From: CADEED01 sp039930985 | GTDB lineage: Bacteria; Pseudomonadota; Gammaproteobacteria; Steroidobacterales; Steroidobacteraceae | Direction of reading: 5' to 3' | NCBI GenBank assembly: GCA_039930985.1 | Contig: JBDTSV010000057.1 | Coordinates: 1 to 23,448, forward strand | Length of the DNA: 23,448 nt | Shown: one piece after another, positions 15,930 to 23,365 of the stretch | How the letters are laid out: the number at the start of each line of letters is the position of its first letter | How positions within the stretch are numbered: the stretch's first letter is position 1 | Notes under the pieces: model-generated | What the model was told of the DNA's origin: nothing | Seen by the model: the letters and a program-made list of their open reading frames with translations, nothing else | The model's database searches: none | Translations under genes and position numbers: made by a program

Positions 15930-16661
15930 TCAAGCCATGTACATGCCGCCGTTGACGTGCAGGGTCTCACCGGTCACGTAACTGGCGCCAGGTGAGCAGA
16001 GAAACAGCACCGCGGCCGCGATGTCCTCGACCGAGCCGAGGCGTGCCATCGGCACCTGCGAGGTGAGCGCCGTGCGCTGCTCGTCGCTCAGCGTGCGCGT
16101 CATGTCGGTGTCGATGAAGCCCGGCGCTACGGCGTTGACGGTGATTCCGCGCGAGGCGATTTCCTTCGCCAGCGACTTGGTGAATCCGAGGATGCCCGCC
16201 TTGGCGGCGGCGTAGTTCGCCTGCCCTGCGTTGCCGGTGAGCCCGACGATCGACGTCAGCGAGACGATCCGGCCGCGGCGTTCTTTCATCATGCGCTTGA
16301 GCACGCCCTTCGACAGGCGAAACACGCTGGTGAGATTGGTGGCGATCACGGCATCCCAGTCTTCGGGTTTCATTCGCAGCAGCAATGTGTCGCGCGTGAT
16401 CGCCGCGTTGTTCACGAGAATGGTGGGCATCTCGCCGCGTGCGTCGAGATCGGCCAACAGCGCGTCGATCGACGCCGTGCTGCCCACGTCCAGCACAGCG
16501 CCGCGCCCGTTGCCGCCCAACGACGTGGAAATGCCGGCGGCGCCCGCTTCCGATGTGGCCGTGCCAATGACCTTGGCTCCGGCGCCGGCCAGTGCCCTGG
16601 CAATGGCCTGGCCGATTCCGCGCGAAGCGCCGGTGACCAGCGCGGTGTCGTTCTGAAGCAT
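15930..16661 (-). CDS. fabG: 3-oxoacyl-ACP reductase FabG
   Basis: 243 residues, a short-chain dehydrogenase/reductase that reduces 3-ketoacyl-ACP with NADPH. The cofactor loop is TGASRGIG (10-17), NNAAITRD follows at 84-91, and the catalytic residues are N109, S137, Y150 and K154 (YAAAK). The C-terminus ETLHVNGGMYMA is typical of FabG. It starts 14 bases after the fabD stop, with acpP downstream. Confidence 0.96.
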   Translation of the reverse strand: MLQNDTALVTGASRGIGQAIARALAGAGAKVIGTATSEAGAAGISTSLGGNGRGAVLDVGSTASIDALLADLDARGEMPTILVNNAAITRDTLLLRMKPEDWDAVIATNLTSVFRLSKGVLKRMMKERRGRIVSLTSIVGLTGNAGQANYAAAKAGILGFTKSLAKEIASRGITVNAVAPGFIDTDMTRTLSDEQRTALTSQVPMARLGSVEDIAAAVLFLCSPGASYVTGETLHVNGGMYMA

Positions 16662-16675
16662 GTTGGAAATTCCGT

Positions 16676-17635
16676 TCAGGCGGCGACCGCGCCGAGCGCG
16701 GCCAGGAAAGATTCGGGATCATCGAGCGAAAAGCCCTTGGTGTCGCGACCCTTTTCGATGCGTTTGACGAGTCCGGTCAGCACGCCGCCGGGTCCGCACT
16801 CGACGATGTATTTCGCGCCAGCGCTGCCGTCTCCCCGACTCAGGGCCGACACAGCGGCAACCCAGCGAACCGGGCTCGCCAGCTGCCGCCCGAGCAACGC
16901 GCGAATGTCATCGGGATCGGAATGCTCTTTGGCATCCACGGCGCTCAGGTAACGAAGGCGCGGCACGCGAATCTCCGTGGATGCGAGGCGTTCGCCCAGA
17001 CGAGCGCCCGCCGGTTTCATGAGGCTGCTGTGCGACGGCACGCTCACGGGCAATTCGATGGCGCGTTTCGCGCCGCGCGCTTTCGCCGCATCGATGGCAC
17101 GGAGGACCGCCGCCTTCTCTCCGGCAATCACCACCTGCCCGGGCGAATTGAAGTTCACGGCTTCCACCACCGATCCTTGCGCGGCTTCCGCGCAAGCCGC
17201 TTCCACATCGGCATCCTCGAGACCTAACAACGCGGCCATCGAGCCGGTACCGAGCGGCACCGCTTCCTGCATCGCCTTGCCCCGAAAACGCACGAGGTCG
17301 ACGCACTTGCCGAAGTCGATGGCGCCGGCGGCCACGAGCGCCGTGAACTCGCCGAGACTGTGGCCGGTGACCACCGCGGGCATCGGGCCCGCGCGCTCCT
17401 CCCACAACCGCCAGGTGGCTATACCGGCGACGAGCATGGCGGGCTGCGTGCGCTCGGTCGCGTTCAGTTCTTCGATGGGCCCCTGGCTGCACAGTTGCCA
17501 AAGGTCGTAGCCAAGCACCGCGGATGCTTCGGCGAAGGTGGCGCGCACCACCGGTGACATCTCGGCGATCTTGCCGAGCATGCCGACGGACTGGGATCCC
17601 TGACCGGGAAATACAAAGGCGAGATTGTTTGACAT
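16676..17635 (-). CDS. fabD: Malonyl-CoA:ACP transacylase
   Basis: 319 residues. It moves malonyl from CoA to ACP, supplying the elongation cycle. Motifs are FPGQGSQ (9-15), the nucleophile S93 in GHSLGEF, R118 in VRFRGKAM, and H202 in VPSHSSLM. No Shine-Dalgarno precedes the ATG; instead a TATAAT box lies eight bases upstream, overlapping the rrtA stop. The common upstream partners rpmF, plsX and fabH are absent here and replaced by rrtA. Confidence 0.96.
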   Translation of the reverse strand: MSNNLAFVFPGQGSQSVGMLGKIAEMSPVVRATFAEASAVLGYDLWQLCSQGPIEELNATERTQPAMLVAGIATWRLWEERAGPMPAVVTGHSLGEFTALVAAGAIDFGKCVDLVRFRGKAMQEAVPLGTGSMAALLGLEDADVEAACAEAAQGSVVEAVNFNSPGQVVIAGEKAAVLRAIDAAKARGAKRAIELPVSVPSHSSLMKPAGARLGERLASTEIRVPRLRYLSAVDAKEHSDPDDIRALLGRQLASPVRWVAAVSALSRGDGSAGAKYIVECGPGGVLTGLVKRIEKGRDTKGFSLDDPESFLAALGAVAA

Positions 17636-17643
17636 GGGCGCGG

Positions 17644-17649
17644 ATTATA
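17644..17649 (-). promoter_or_regulatory. Consensus -10-like TATAAT immediately before fabD
   Basis: On the minus strand TATAAT contains the TAA stop of rrtA and ends eight bases before the fabD ATG. If used, the transcript would start about at the ATG (leaderless). No good -35 is found at 15-19 bases, so it may be chance. Confidence 0.3.
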
Positions 17650-18217
17650 GCCGGCGCGATTGCAGGAACAGCGCGACCGCGAAACCGCCGATGGCGCCGT
17701 ACAGATGAGCATCGACGATGGTGTCGGCGGATCCCGAGAACGGCAGGGCACCGGAGTACTGCTCGTAGGTGAGTTTCGCCACGATGAACAGCGCAAGGAT
17801 CCAGCCGTCCAGATCGCCGCGCCGCAGGTGCGCCAGGGTTCCGGCCGTCATCACACCGTGCAATGCGCCCGATGCGCCGACGTACCACTGGAGTTCCGGG
17901 TTGAGGAACCAGAGGCCCGCGCTGACGGCGAACGCCGAGCCACAATAGATAGCCGCCCAGCCCCACGGCGAATAGTCGCGGGCGAACAGTGCCCACATCA
18001 GTATTACGCCCAGGCTGTTGAGCACGGCGTGCTGAAGGTCCAGGTGGACGAAGTGCGCAGTCAGCAGGCGCCACCACTGCCCGTCCGCGATGGCCGCGCG
18101 ATCGAAGCTTCCTGCGTATCGGGCGCCGTCACCGGCCACTTCGGGCGCGGCGAGCAGCACGCACGCGCAAAGCAGAGCAATTCCGTAGCCGCGGTCGCAA
18201 TTGAGCGACTTGAGCAC
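17645..18217 (-). CDS. rrtA: Rhombosortase (rhomboid-family GlyGly-CTERM serine protease)
   Basis: 190 residues from the GTG at 18217, chosen because AGGAGG lies ten bases upstream. An ATG at 18253 would add 12 residues but has no Shine-Dalgarno. The protein is a compact multi-helix rhomboid: H56 and H59 in LTAHFVHLD, H64-N68 in the HxxxN motif, nucleophile S116 in YVGASGALHG, and the dyad histidine H171 in DAHLYGAIGG. The short six-helix form and the motif set fit rhombosortases, which cut GlyGly-CTERM tails in the inner membrane. A candidate substrate is the subtilase at 1883-3982. The gene is divergent from gspG and nine bases upstream of fabD. A generic rhomboid role is the alternative. 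Confidence 0.85.
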   Translation of the reverse strand: MLKSLNCDRGYGIALLCACVLLAAPEVAGDGARYAGSFDRAAIADGQWWRLLTAHFVHLDLQHAVLNSLGVILMWALFARDYSPWGWAAIYCGSAFAVSAGLWFLNPELQWYVGASGALHGVMTAGTLAHLRRGDLDGWILALFIVAKLTYEQYSGALPFSGSADTIVDAHLYGAIGGFAVALFLQSRRL

Positions 18218-18227
18218 GCCGGCTAAC

Positions 18228-18233
18228 CCTCCT
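18228..18233 (-). promoter_or_regulatory. Strong Shine-Dalgarno deciding the rrtA start
   Basis: A perfect AGGAGG on the minus strand is followed after ten bases by GTG (18217-18215). It lies within the alternative 12-codon leader from the ATG at 18253, and supports the shorter protein. Confidence 0.55.
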
Positions 18234-18267
18234 GCGGGCATATCAACGTTCATTTGGTACTATCGCT

Positions 18268-18305
18268 CACCGTTTTAGCCACCGATCTGGGCCACCGTTT
18301 CGGCC
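18268..18305. repeat. Imperfect 13-base direct repeat between rrtA and gspG
   Basis: CACCGTTTTAGCC (18268-18280) and CACCGTTTCGGCC (18293-18305) differ at two bases and are 25 bases apart. They lie in the only intergenic region able to hold the gsp and rrtA promoters, so they could bind a regulator, though chance is possible. Confidence 0.35.
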
Positions 18306-18330
18306 TGCCACTGCTTTGCCCGGGGTCTTC

Positions 18331-18774
18331 ATGAATTCGCGCATCCTTCGTTCCGCCCGCGGCTTCACACTCATCGAAATCATGGTGGTCGTGGTGATCA
18401 TCGGCTTGCTGGCGGCCGTGATCCTGCCGAATGTTTTCGGAAACGTCGAGCGAGCCCAGGTGTCGAAAGCGAAGAGTGACATCCAGGCCATCGAAACCGC
18501 GCTCACCATGTACAAGCTCGACAACTACAAGTACCCGAGCACCGACCTCGGAATCGCGGCCTTGTCACAGCGCCCGAACGACGCCACGGTTCGCAACTGG
18601 CGTGAGGGTGGCTACATCAAGCGCATCAGCAACGACCCGTGGGGCAATCCTTACCAATACGTGTTTCCCGGCACGCGCGGCCAGGAATACGACCTGTATT
18701 CATTCGGCGCCGATTCACAAGAAGGCGGCGAAGGTGCCAACGCCGACATTGGCAACTGGAACCTCGGTCAGTAA
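18331..18774 (+). CDS. gspG: Type II secretion major pseudopilin GspG
   Basis: 147 residues from the ATG at 18331; an upstream in-frame start at 18316 would add five residues and is less likely. An 11-residue basic leader ends in ARG, then FTLIEIMVVVVIIGL with Glu at mature position 5, the prepilin peptidase site and N-methylated helix. The C-terminal half has the GspG signatures YPSTDLGIAAL and DPWGNPYQYVFPG, and the calcium-site region near DLYSFGADSQEGGE. It polymerises into the periplasmic pseudopilus. It is the first gene of the cluster here; gspE, gspF, gspC and gspD are not seen upstream. Confidence 0.96.
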   Translation: MNSRILRSARGFTLIEIMVVVVIIGLLAAVILPNVFGNVERAQVSKAKSDIQAIETALTMYKLDNYKYPSTDLGIAALSQRPNDATVRNWREGGYIKRISNDPWGNPYQYVFPGTRGQEYDLYSFGADSQEGGEGANADIGNWNLGQ

Positions 18775-18778
18775 CACC

Positions 18779-19363
18779 TTGCGCATCGCGCGCGCCCAGA
18801 CCTTGAGACGAGCGTCTGGTTTCACGCTGATCGAAATCATGATCGTGGTGTTCATCATCGGTCTCGTGACCGCGGCGGCCGTGATCACCTTCGCCGGCGA
18901 TCACCGCGATACCGAACTCGACAAGGAGGCGCAGCGCCTCGATGCCCTGCTTTCCTACGTACGCGAGCAGGCGGAATTGCAGACGCGCGATTACGGTTTT
19001 CGTACCAACGCCGACTCCTACTCATTCGTGGTGTTCGACGTGCAGACCAACCAGTGGCATCTCGCAGAGGAAGACGATGCATTGCGCGCCCGCGAGTATC
19101 CCGATGGCATACAGCCGGCGGTCGTCGTCGAGGGGCGCCCCATCGTACTCGACGAGAAAAAGAAGCCGGGCCTCGATGACTTCAAACCGCAAATCATGAT
19201 CTTCGCCAACGGCGACCTGTCGTCGTTCGAAATTGTCCTGCAACGCGAGGGCGGGAACGACCGCGCGCGCATCTACAGCGACGAACAGACCGCCATCCGA
19301 CTGCTGTTGCCTGGCGAAGTCGAACAGAAGGTGCCGCCGGTACGCGCGGCGGCGCGACCATGA
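18779..19363 (+). CDS. gspH: Type II secretion minor pseudopilin GspH
   Basis: 194 residues from the TTG at 18779, which gives a 14-residue leader ending RRASG before FTLIEIMIVVF. A GTG at 18734 or TTG at 18749 inside gspG would give longer leaders; no Shine-Dalgarno decides. The mature helix is followed by a variable beta-rich domain with the GspH-like QTRDYGFRTNADSYSFVVFD. GspH joins the pseudopilus tip complex. Its stop overlaps the gspI start as ATGA. Confidence 0.88.
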   Translation: MRIARAQTLRRASGFTLIEIMIVVFIIGLVTAAAVITFAGDHRDTELDKEAQRLDALLSYVREQAELQTRDYGFRTNADSYSFVVFDVQTNQWHLAEEDDALRAREYPDGIQPAVVVEGRPIVLDEKKKPGLDDFKPQIMIFANGDLSSFEIVLQREGGNDRARIYSDEQTAIRLLLPGEVEQKVPPVRAAARP

Positions 19364-20049
19364 GCCCGCGGCGTCCGACGCGTGGCTTCACCCTGCTCGA
19401 GGTGCTGGTGGCGCTCGCCATCGTCGCGATGTCGGTCGGCGCCTTGTTAGGCACAGTTACCTCGTCAGCCAGCAACATCATCTATCTAAAGGACAAGACG
19501 CTGGCGGAATGGGTCGCGCTCAATCGGCTCACCGAACTGCGCATCGACAGGAATCTGCCGGATCCCGGCAAGCGCACCGGCAATTCGGTCATGGCCGGCA
19601 TGCGCTGGGAGTGGGAAGAGGAAGTCACCGAATTGCCGGTCAAGGGCATGCTTCGCCTCGACGTTCGCGCGCACGCCACCGGCGAATTCGTCGACGACAG
19701 CCAGCCGGTGGAAAAACCCACATCGCAGACTCTCTCGAAAAGCACGCCGAGTGGCGCCAAGATGGAAAAGACCGCCTGGACCACCACCGTCACGGGCGTG
19801 GTCAGCACGTCGCGGTCGACTCGCTCGACGGCGGTCGCCACGTCGATCGTCGGCACCCTGACAAACAACAATAACGGCACGCCAAACGGCGCGCCGGGCA
19901 ATGGCTCGCCGACTCCGAACGCGCCCGGTATGCCCGGTACTCCCGGTATGCCCGGTACGCCCGGTACGCCCGGTATGCCTGGCACCCCTAATAATCCTGG
20001 AAATGGCGGGCGCCCCAACCCGCCCAAACCGCCGCCGCAGGATCGTTGA
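19360..20049 (+). CDS. gspI: Type II secretion minor pseudopilin GspI with collagen-like C-terminal extension
   Basis: 229 residues, whereas GspI is usually about 120-130. A leader of nine residues (MSPRRPTRG) precedes FTLLEVLVALAIVAMSV. The core has LAEWVALNRLTELR, the canonical GspI segment, MRWEWEEEV and LRLDVRAHATG; TTTVTGVV (141-148) matches the usual last strand. Between these lies an extra stretch of about 28 residues, and after it about 80 more, rich in Asn, Gly, Pro and Thr. Residues 190-210 are seven Gly-X-Pro triplets. The extension should hang from the pseudopilus tip in the periplasm; its role is unknown. Overlaps with gspH and gspJ argue that the frame is intact. Confidence 0.9.
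   Translation: MSPRRPTRGFTLLEVLVALAIVAMSVGALLGTVTSSASNIIYLKDKTLAEWVALNRLTELRIDRNLPDPGKRTGNSVMAGMRWEWEEEVTELPVKGMLRLDVRAHATGEFVDDSQPVEKPTSQTLSKSTPSGAKMEKTAWTTTVTGVVSTSRSTRSTAVATSIVGTLTNNNNGTPNGAPGNGSPTPNAPGMPGTPGMPGTPGTPGMPGTPNNPGNGGRPNPPKPPPQDR
19927..19989 (+). repeat. Seven 9-base repeats encoding Gly-Met/Thr-Pro triplets in gspI
   Basis: The unit GGT-AYN-CCC is repeated with few changes (GGTATGCCC and GGTACGCCC or GGTACTCCC), encoding GMP or GTP triplets as in collagen. Near-identical copies suggest recent or slippage-prone expansion; the 9-base unit keeps the frame if copy number changes. Confidence 0.88.
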
Positions 20050-20678
20050 TGCGCGCCCGCGGCTTTACGCTCATTGAAGTGATGATCGCGATGTTCATCG
20101 CCGCCATCGTGTTCGCGATCGGCTACGGCGCTATCAACCAGGCACTCGTCGACCGCGATCGGCTCAACCTTTCGCAGCAACGCGTCTTGGAAATTCAGAC
20201 CGGCATGCGCGTCGTGGCCCAGGATTTCGCGCAGCTGACCGCGCGCTACGCGCGTGACACCTCCGGCAATGGCGAACTGATCGCCGCCGTGGTCGCCGCT
20301 GGCAGCAGCGATATCCTGGTTACCTTCACGCGCACCGGCTGGAGCAACCCGGCCGGCATTCAACGGCCCGCGGAACAGCGGGTGCGTTACCGGTTCGTCG
20401 ATGGCTCGCTGGTGCGCGAACACTGGCTCTCGGTCGATCCGGCGCTAAATGCGGAGCCGCGGCAGCGCGTGCTGTTCACGAAGGTGAAGGCCATCGAAAT
20501 TCGCTTCCTGGATCCGGTGACGCGCGACTGGAGCACGGACTGGCCGAAGGCGCCTCCGTCGGGCCCCGTGTCGCCCGCCATGGTGGACCTCCTGTTGCCA
20601 CGCCCGCTCGCCATTGAGTTCACGGTGGTGTTCGAGGATTGGGGCCGGGTCCAGCGCCTCTTCGAGATCCCGACTTGA
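20049..20678 (+). CDS. gspJ: Type II secretion minor pseudopilin GspJ
   Basis: 209 residues from the ATG at 20049, which shares one base with the gspI stop (TGATG). A short leader MRARG precedes FTLIEVMIAMFIAAIVFAIGY, then LALVDRD-type helix residues and GspJ segments such as MRVVAQDFAQLTARYARD and VRYRFVDGSLVREHW. GspJ forms the tip complex with GspI and GspK. The gspK start overlaps the stop as TTGA. Confidence 0.93.
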   Translation: MRARGFTLIEVMIAMFIAAIVFAIGYGAINQALVDRDRLNLSQQRVLEIQTGMRVVAQDFAQLTARYARDTSGNGELIAAVVAAGSSDILVTFTRTGWSNPAGIQRPAEQRVRYRFVDGSLVREHWLSVDPALNAEPRQRVLFTKVKAIEIRFLDPVTRDWSTDWPKAPPSGPVSPAMVDLLLPRPLAIEFTVVFEDWGRVQRLFEIPT

Positions 20679-21631
20679 AGCACTTTCGTCAGCGCGGCAT
20701 CGCCCTGCTCGTCGCCATCGTGATGTTCGCCATCGCGACGACCGTGGCCGCCGCCATCACTTACAACAAGGCCATGGCGGCGCGTCGGGCCGCCGGGACA
20801 TTCGCGCTCGAACAGGCGCTGCAGGCGGGAATGGCCGCGGAGGCGTTGGCGCAGATCGTGCTCGAGAATAATGCCACCGCCGCACGGACCCGGTTCAACG
20901 ACACCTGGGACGACCCCGTCGGCCCCATTGAAATCGAAGGCACCGGCGTGTGGATACAGGCTCAGCTCGAAGATCTCGGCGCCCGTTTCAATCTGAACAG
21001 CCTGGTCGCCTGGACGGGTCAGCCGCTCAACTCCTTCGAGGTCGACACTCACCAGCTCGCGGTTTTTCGGGATCTGCTCGAGCGGCTGGACATCGACCAG
21101 CGCTTCGCGGGACTTCTGGCCGACTGGATAGACCCGAATATCGCGCCACAACCCACCGGCGGCGGCGAAGACACCTTGTATCTCACTCAATTGCCCCCCT
21201 ATCGGCCGCCGAACGCCTTCATTACCCACACTTCGGAGCTGCTCGCGTTGCCCGGTTTCGGCGCCGAGAACTACGCCAAGCTCGCACCCTATGTCACCGC
21301 GCTGCCGCCCGACGTAAAGGTCAACCTGTGTACGGCGAGCGGAATGGTGCTCGACGCGGTGGAGAGCATGAATCAGACCTCATACTCGAACATGAACCTG
21401 CCGCAGTTGCGGCAAAAGAATTGTTTCCCGACGCAGCAGGTATTCCTCGCCAGCATCGGCAACCCCGCAGTCCAGCCCGCCGTGCAGACCGGGATCATCG
21501 AGACCTCGAACTGGTTCCGGCTGCGCACCAACATTCGCATTGGCACCGCCGAGTTCGTTTTGTACAGTGTTCTATTCCGCGAGCCGGACCACAAAGTCCG
21601 TACCGTGCAACGCAGTTTTGGAAGCGAATAG
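20675..21631 (+). CDS. gspK: Type II secretion minor pseudopilin GspK
   Basis: 318 residues from the TTG at 20675, giving the leader MKHFRQRG before IALLVAIVMFAIATTVAA. As usual in GspK, the mature protein lacks Glu at position 5, which fits its place at the very tip. The large globular part has LEDLGARFNLNSLV, the insertion region around DWIDPNIAPQPTGGGEDTLY, SELLALPGF and VKVNLCTASGMVLDA. Two cysteines (in NLCTAS and KNCFPT) could form a disulfide. The stop lies four bases before gspL. Confidence 0.94.
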   Translation: MKHFRQRGIALLVAIVMFAIATTVAAAITYNKAMAARRAAGTFALEQALQAGMAAEALAQIVLENNATAARTRFNDTWDDPVGPIEIEGTGVWIQAQLEDLGARFNLNSLVAWTGQPLNSFEVDTHQLAVFRDLLERLDIDQRFAGLLADWIDPNIAPQPTGGGEDTLYLTQLPPYRPPNAFITHTSELLALPGFGAENYAKLAPYVTALPPDVKVNLCTASGMVLDAVESMNQTSYSNMNLPQLRQKNCFPTQQVFLASIGNPAVQPAVQTGIIETSNWFRLRTNIRIGTAEFVLYSVLFREPDHKVRTVQRSFGSE

Positions 21632-21635
21632 CTAA

Positions 21636-22886
21636 ATGACCGAATCGCTGATCATTCATCTTCGCGACGGCGTGCCACCACAGTGGATGGTGTGCAACGA
21701 CGACGGGCACGTGGTGGTGAACGCCGTCGCCGGGGAGCTCGCACAAGCCACGGCCATGAGCACCGGGCGAAGGATCGCGGTCATCCTGCCGGCCAGTGAC
21801 GTGTTGGTCACCGACAGCGACGCACCGGCAAAAGGCGCCGCCAAGCTGGCGCAAGTCATTCCCTTTGCGCTCGAAGAACGTGTTGCCGATGAAATCGAAA
21901 ACCTGCACTTCGCCATCGGCGATCGCGACCCGGTGACCGGCCGCGTGCCGGTCGCGGTCATATCCCGCGCGCGCATCGATGCGCAGCTGGCCGAACTGCG
22001 CGCTGCCGGCCTCGAACCACACGCTATCTACTCAGAATCCACGCTGCTCCCGGCCATGCCAGGACAGATGATCGCCCTGCTCGACGGCGACACGCTCACG
22101 CTGCGCACCGCCGACGCGCCGCCGCTGGTGATGCCGGCGCTGTCGATAGCCGACGCGTTCGAGATGGCATTGTCGATGCAGTCGTCGGCGGTTGCCGGGC
22201 TCGAACCCGCGCCGCTCGGGCTTCTCATATATGCCGGCCACGAAGACTGGCAGGCGCACCAGTTCGCCGTGGAAGCGTTTCGCGAACGGTTCACGGGCGT
22301 GAAAGTGCAGCTGCTGCCGTCGGGACCTCTGGGCGTGCTGGCACCGGCCGCCGCCAGCGGCGACGCGATAAACCTGCTGCAGGGTGCACTTGCGGTGTCT
22401 TCGCCGCTCGAGATGGGTTGGCGTTCGTGGCGCGTGGCGGCGGTGCTCGCCGCGTCGTTGCTGTGCCTGCACCTGGGAGCGCGCGGGTTCGAGCTCAACC
22501 GTCTGCGCAAGAACGAAGCTTCTCTCGACGCCGGCATCCAGCAGGCGTTCCGCGCGGCGATGCCAGGCCAGCAGAATGCCGTCAATGCCCGCGGCCGCGT
22601 CGCGAAACGGCTCAATGAAATCCACAGCGGCGGTGTCGGCGGGACATTGCTTCCCGCGTTGTCGGCGATCGCCAATGCGCGCGGTGCCGCGCCGGACGCG
22701 AAAATCGAAGCCATCAATTTCCGTGACGGCACGCTCGATCTGCGGCTGCTCGCGCCGAGCGCCGCGAGTCTCGATGCCATCGGCCAGCAGTTGCGCGCCG
22801 CGGCCTGGCAGGCGGACGTCATGGAGCTCAACGCCAGCGGCGAGAGTTATCGCGGCCGTCTGCAGATCCGCAAGGCGGGTGCCTGA
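21636..22886 (+). CDS. gspL: Type II secretion inner-membrane platform protein GspL
   Basis: 416 residues. The N-terminal cytoplasmic actin-like half (about 1-255) contains RRIAVILPASDVLVTD, LAQVIPFALEERVADEIENLHF in part, and PVAVISRARID, all typical of GspL, which recruits the ATPase GspE. One membrane helix (about 267-283) is followed by a periplasmic ferredoxin-like domain ending ESYRGRLQIRKAGA. It pairs with GspM. The last base of its stop codon is shared with the gspM ATG. Confidence 0.93.
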   Translation: MTESLIIHLRDGVPPQWMVCNDDGHVVVNAVAGELAQATAMSTGRRIAVILPASDVLVTDSDAPAKGAAKLAQVIPFALEERVADEIENLHFAIGDRDPVTGRVPVAVISRARIDAQLAELRAAGLEPHAIYSESTLLPAMPGQMIALLDGDTLTLRTADAPPLVMPALSIADAFEMALSMQSSAVAGLEPAPLGLLIYAGHEDWQAHQFAVEAFRERFTGVKVQLLPSGPLGVLAPAAASGDAINLLQGALAVSSPLEMGWRSWRVAAVLAASLLCLHLGARGFELNRLRKNEASLDAGIQQAFRAAMPGQQNAVNARGRVAKRLNEIHSGGVGGTLLPALSAIANARGAAPDAKIEAINFRDGTLDLRLLAPSAASLDAIGQQLRAAAWQADVMELNASGESYRGRLQIRKAGA

Positions 22887-23359
22887 TGGGCGCCTGGTAC
22901 GACAATCTCGCCGAACGCGAACGGCGCATGGTGACCTTCGGGGCGATCGCCGCCGGCGTCCTGTTGTTGTTAGGCATCGTGCTGCCGCTCAACCGCAACA
23001 TCGCCCAGGCGCGCCAGCGTGTGAGCACCAAGCAAAGCGACCTGGCGTTCATCCAGGCCGCCGTGCCGGAACTCGCTGCCGCAGGCCCGGGTGCCGCAGT
23101 CGCGGCGACCGGGGAATCGCTGGTCGTGCTCATCGACAGCTCGGCGCGTGAGAGCGGGCTCGGCAAGTCACTCGCCAGCAGCCAGCCCACTGCCGACAAA
23201 GGACTGCGCATCCGCCTTGAAAAGGTGTCATTCGATGCGCTGGTGGCCTGGCTGGCGCGGCTGTCGCAGAGTCACGGCATTCGCGTGGATTCGGCGGAAA
23301 TCGAATCCGCCGGCGAGGCCGGACTGGTGAACGCCGCCCTGGTACTCAAGGCGGGCTGA
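22886..23359 (+). CDS. gspM: Type II secretion inner-membrane platform protein GspM
   Basis: 157 residues. A short cytoplasmic N-terminus (MGAWYDNLAERERRM), typical of GspM, leads to one membrane helix (about 15-35) and a periplasmic coiled-coil plus ferredoxin-like domain (VVLIDSSARESGL, LVAWLARLSQSHGIRV). GspM partners GspL and GspE. It is directly linked to gspL (TGATG) and to gspN six bases downstream. Confidence 0.93.
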   Translation: MGAWYDNLAERERRMVTFGAIAAGVLLLLGIVLPLNRNIAQARQRVSTKQSDLAFIQAAVPELAAAGPGAAVAATGESLVVLIDSSARESGLGKSLASSQPTADKGLRIRLEKVSFDALVAWLARLSQSHGIRVDSAEIESAGEAGLVNAALVLKAG

Positions 23360-23365
23360 CGTCAC

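Noticed and set aside
16908..18077. Minus-strand open frame of 389 codons
   Set aside because: It runs in another frame of fabD and rrtA, is extremely Arg-rich and matches no family.
19921..19990. CRISPR-like or satellite array
   Set aside because: The repeats are 9-base in-frame codon units without spacers, inside gspI.
19482..20423. Minus-strand open frame of 313 codons with a Gly-Val-Pro repeat
   Set aside because: The repeat is simply the antisense reading of the gspI collagen-like codons; gspI and gspJ are the real genes.
20387..21229. Minus-strand open frame of 280 codons
   Set aside because: It is antisense to gspJ and gspK, which have clear family features.
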